Assembly (NCBI RefSeq): GCF_017876625.1
Contig: NZ_JAGIOH010000001.1
Location: 1,426,001-1,490,000, forward strand
Direction of reading: 5' to 3'
DNA: 64,000 nucleotides
Source: Streptomyces syringium
GTDB lineage: Bacteria > Actinomycetota > Actinomycetes > Streptomycetales > Streptomycetaceae
The translations under genes and the position numbers were made by a program. The notes under the pieces were generated by a model that did not search any database, was not told where the DNA came from, and saw nothing but the letters and a program-made list of their open reading frames with translations. This document shows positions 62,563 through 64,000 of this stretch, one piece after another. Each line of letters begins with the position of its first letter. Within the stretch, counting starts at the first letter, position 1.

Positions 62563-63383
62563 GGTCTGCGCCCCACTCCCGCGTAACCGGCGCAGTCGGG
62601 CGAGTCGTCGTTCGCGTCGGGCCGCCAGGCCGAGAGGGGCACGAGGCCCGGCTCGACCATCTCGAACCCTTCGAAGAATCCCGCCACGTCCCCCTTCGAG
62701 CGCATCAGCAGCGGGGAGCCGACCCCGCGGTAGACACCCTGCACCTCTTCCCCCTCTTCCGGCTTCATCGGACCCCCGTCGGTCGACGCGTGGGTCAGGG
62801 CCAGCAGACTGCCCGGCGCGAGCGCGTCACGCAGCTCGGCCACCGCCTTCCAGGGCTCGTCCCGGTCCTCCATGAAGTGGAGCACGGCGACGAGCAGCAA
62901 CGCGACCGGCCGGCGCAGGTCCAGGAGCCGGGCCACCTCGTCGGCGGCCAGGATGTCATGCGGCGCCCGCAGATCGGCGGCGACGACGGCGGTCCGCTCG
63001 TCCCCCGCCAGCACGGCCCGGCTGTGCGCGACGGCGACCGGGTCGTGGTCGACGTACACGACGCGCGCTTCGGGGGCCGCGGCCCGCGCCACCTCATGGA
63101 CGTTGCCGAACGTCGGTATGCCGGAGCCGATGTCGAGGAACTGGGTCACGCCCCGGCCGACGGCGTACCGCACGGCGCGCCGCATGAAGGCCCGGTTGGC
63201 CTGCATGATCTTCGGCAGCCCCGGAAAAGCCTCGATGGCGCGTCGTCCGGCCTCACGGTCGACCTCGAAGTTGTGCGAGCCGCCCAGGTAGTAGTCGTAG
63301 ATGCGGGACACGCTCGGCACGGACAGGTCGATGCCATGAGGGGCCCAGAGTGGACGCTCCATCAGTCGGTCTCTCCAGCTCAT
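62559..63383 (-). CDS. SAM-dependent methyltransferase (DUF574 type)
   Basis: The 274-residue protein matches the actinobacterial S-adenosyl methyltransferase family: VPSVSRIYDYYLGGSHNFEVDREAG, QANRAFMRRAVRYAVGRGVTQFLDIGSGIPT (SAM site), VVYVDHDPVAVAHS and VLHFMED. Family members are numerous in Streptomyces and mostly of unknown substrate. The ATG at 63383 begins MSWRDRLMERPLW. The stop overlaps the start of the GGDEF/EAL gene, so the two are probably translated together. Confidence 0.93.
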   Translation of the reverse strand: MSWRDRLMERPLWAPHGIDLSVPSVSRIYDYYLGGSHNFEVDREAGRRAIEAFPGLPKIMQANRAFMRRAVRYAVGRGVTQFLDIGSGIPTFGNVHEVARAAAPEARVVYVDHDPVAVAHSRAVLAGDERTAVVAADLRAPHDILAADEVARLLDLRRPVALLLVAVLHFMEDRDEPWKAVAELRDALAPGSLLALTHASTDGGPMKPEEGEEVQGVYRGVGSPLLMRSKGDVAGFFEGFEMVEPGLVPLSAWRPDANDDSPDCAGYAGVGRRP

Positions 63384-63696
63384 CGCAGGGGTCTTGAGCA
63401 GAGGCTACTGATCGTTCGTTCGAATGGAAGAAGCAAGCGGAAATCGGCGGTCCGCATTCGGCCACCGCTTTCCCGCACCCCCCGCGAGTGCGTCCTCGAA
63501 GGCCGCGCGAAACCACCCACACGCGTGACATGCGTCTCCCCCATCGGGTGTTCTCCACACGGCCCGCAGGCCCTCGGCATCACTTCTCGGTGCGTCGGTG
63601 TGCGTGGTCCATCACGTTTTGAACCACATCATCGATCACATCACCCAAATGATCATATGAAGGGGCGAGGTGACAGGCGTGCGGGGGTACCCCGAA
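63384..63696. other. Intergenic region, promoter side of the methyltransferase gene
   Basis: No credible coding frame. Around 63610-63660 an AT-richer run (ACGTTTTGAACCACATCATC, then ATGATCATATGA) probably carries promoter elements. Confidence 0.4.
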
Positions 63697-63734
63697 GCCG
63701 GGGCATCGACGGGTTGTCATACCGATGCCCCGGC
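63697..63734 (-). terminator. 12-bp hairpin after the acetyltransferase gene
   Basis: GCCGGGGCATCG (63697-63708) pairs perfectly with CGATGCCCCGGC (63723-63734), 20 bases past the reverse-strand acetyltransferase stop. Confidence 0.75.
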
Positions 63735-63754
63735 CGGGGACGCGCGCCCGAGCG

Positions 63755-64000
63755 TCAGCCGCGCGGCTCCCGCCACATCGGCCACATCGGCGGGCCGCCC
63801 GGCAGGTCGACGGTCCTGCCCGTGAACACGAAGCCGTGGCGCTCGTACAGCGCCTTGCTCCGCGTGTTGCTCGCCTCCAGATACGCGGGCATGCCCTCCC
63901 GGTCGCAACGCTCCAGTACGGCCTCGAGGAGCGCGCTGCCCCGTCCCTCGCCCGTGCGGCCGGGGGCGGCGACGATGTTGGGCAGGTAGTAGTGCGACCG
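63755..64000 (-). CDS. GNAT acetyltransferase, 5' end cut by window
   Basis: The reverse strand from the window edge to a stop at 63755 encodes the last 81 residues of a GNAT enzyme: YYLPNIVAAPGRTGEGRGSALLEAVLERCDREG is the acetyl-CoA-binding motif A region with the RGxGxG-like loop (GEGRGSALL), followed by YLEASNTRSKALYERHGFVFTG (motif B) and a C-terminal PPMWPMWREP. The N-terminal half lies outside. Substrate unknown. A hairpin follows the stop. Confidence 0.88.
   Translation of the reverse strand, partial: RSHYYLPNIVAAPGRTGEGRGSALLEAVLERCDREGMPAYLEASNTRSKALYERHGFVFTGRTVDLPGGPPMWPMWREPRG

Overview
The window looks like chromosomal Streptomyces DNA or that of a very close relative. GC and third-position GC are very high, GTG and TTG starts are common, genes are joined by ATGA/GTGA overlaps, and several genes typical of the genus are present: RbpA with an upstream SigR-type promoter, an SPW-repeat protein, FxsA, a separate Lnt/Ppm1 pair, a secreted GH18 chitinase with a DasR-like site, a DUF574-type SAM methyltransferase and a YczR/YczE pair. 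No rRNA, tRNA, insertion sequence or CRISPR array was seen. Genes run off both ends: a GT4 glycosyltransferase on the left and a GNAT acetyltransferase on the right.

Layout. 1-2.3 kb: glycosyltransferase, SPW membrane protein and two small ORFs. 2.4-10.7 kb: one tightly packed plus-strand operon encoding a TPP-dependent benzoylformate-decarboxylase-like enzyme, a GlcD-type FAD 2-hydroxyacid oxidase, an unusual P450, a GxSxG lipase-like hydrolase, a plant-type fatty-acid alpha-dioxygenase (heme peroxidase fold) and a small unknown protein. Read together these suggest bacterial fatty-acid alpha-oxidation or oxylipin formation, the most interesting system here. 10.8-18.7 kb: a winged-helix protein, a two-component system followed by an FtsW/RodA-like SEDS protein, an ATP-dependent DNA ligase and a secreted glycosidase-like protein. 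18.9-22.5 kb: an accessory patch with one lower-GC membrane protein and the frameshifted or deleted remains of a peptide/JmjC-cupin/aldo-keto-reductase/APH-kinase cassette.

22.6-41.6 kb is mostly core: ankyrin protein, FtsK/TraB-like protein with a degenerate P-loop, MocR regulator with divergent YczE, RbpA, FxsA, Ppm1 and Lnt, amidohydrolase, Lrp regulator, threonine synthase, acyl-CoA dehydrogenase, chitinase, a DhaL-DhaM fusion without DhaK, and a PIG-L deacetylase. 41.8-52.6 kb has a metal theme. A FecBCD-type ABC importer whose binding protein has a Met-rich loop faces a P450 plus isonitrile synthase operon; next to it lie a Met-rich membrane peptide, a CopA-type copper ATPase, a PCuAC-like protein, an ECF sigma factor with a divergent zinc-finger protein, and a Met/His-rich membrane protein. 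An isonitrile chalkophore locus is a reasonable hypothesis.

52.9-64 kb: an orphan r1t-like holin, a GAF regulator with an aldehyde dehydrogenase, an apparent 3.4-kb insertion (isoprenylcysteine-methyltransferase-like protein, small secreted peptide, secreted polyglycine protein) that separates the dehydrogenase from its usual DUF779 partner, a PAS-GGDEF-EAL protein coupled to a SAM methyltransferase, and the truncated acetyltransferase. Three copies of one palindromic repeat family (10.7, 39.5 and 44.9 kb) and two copies of another hairpin (56.2 and 57.5 kb) lie between genes.
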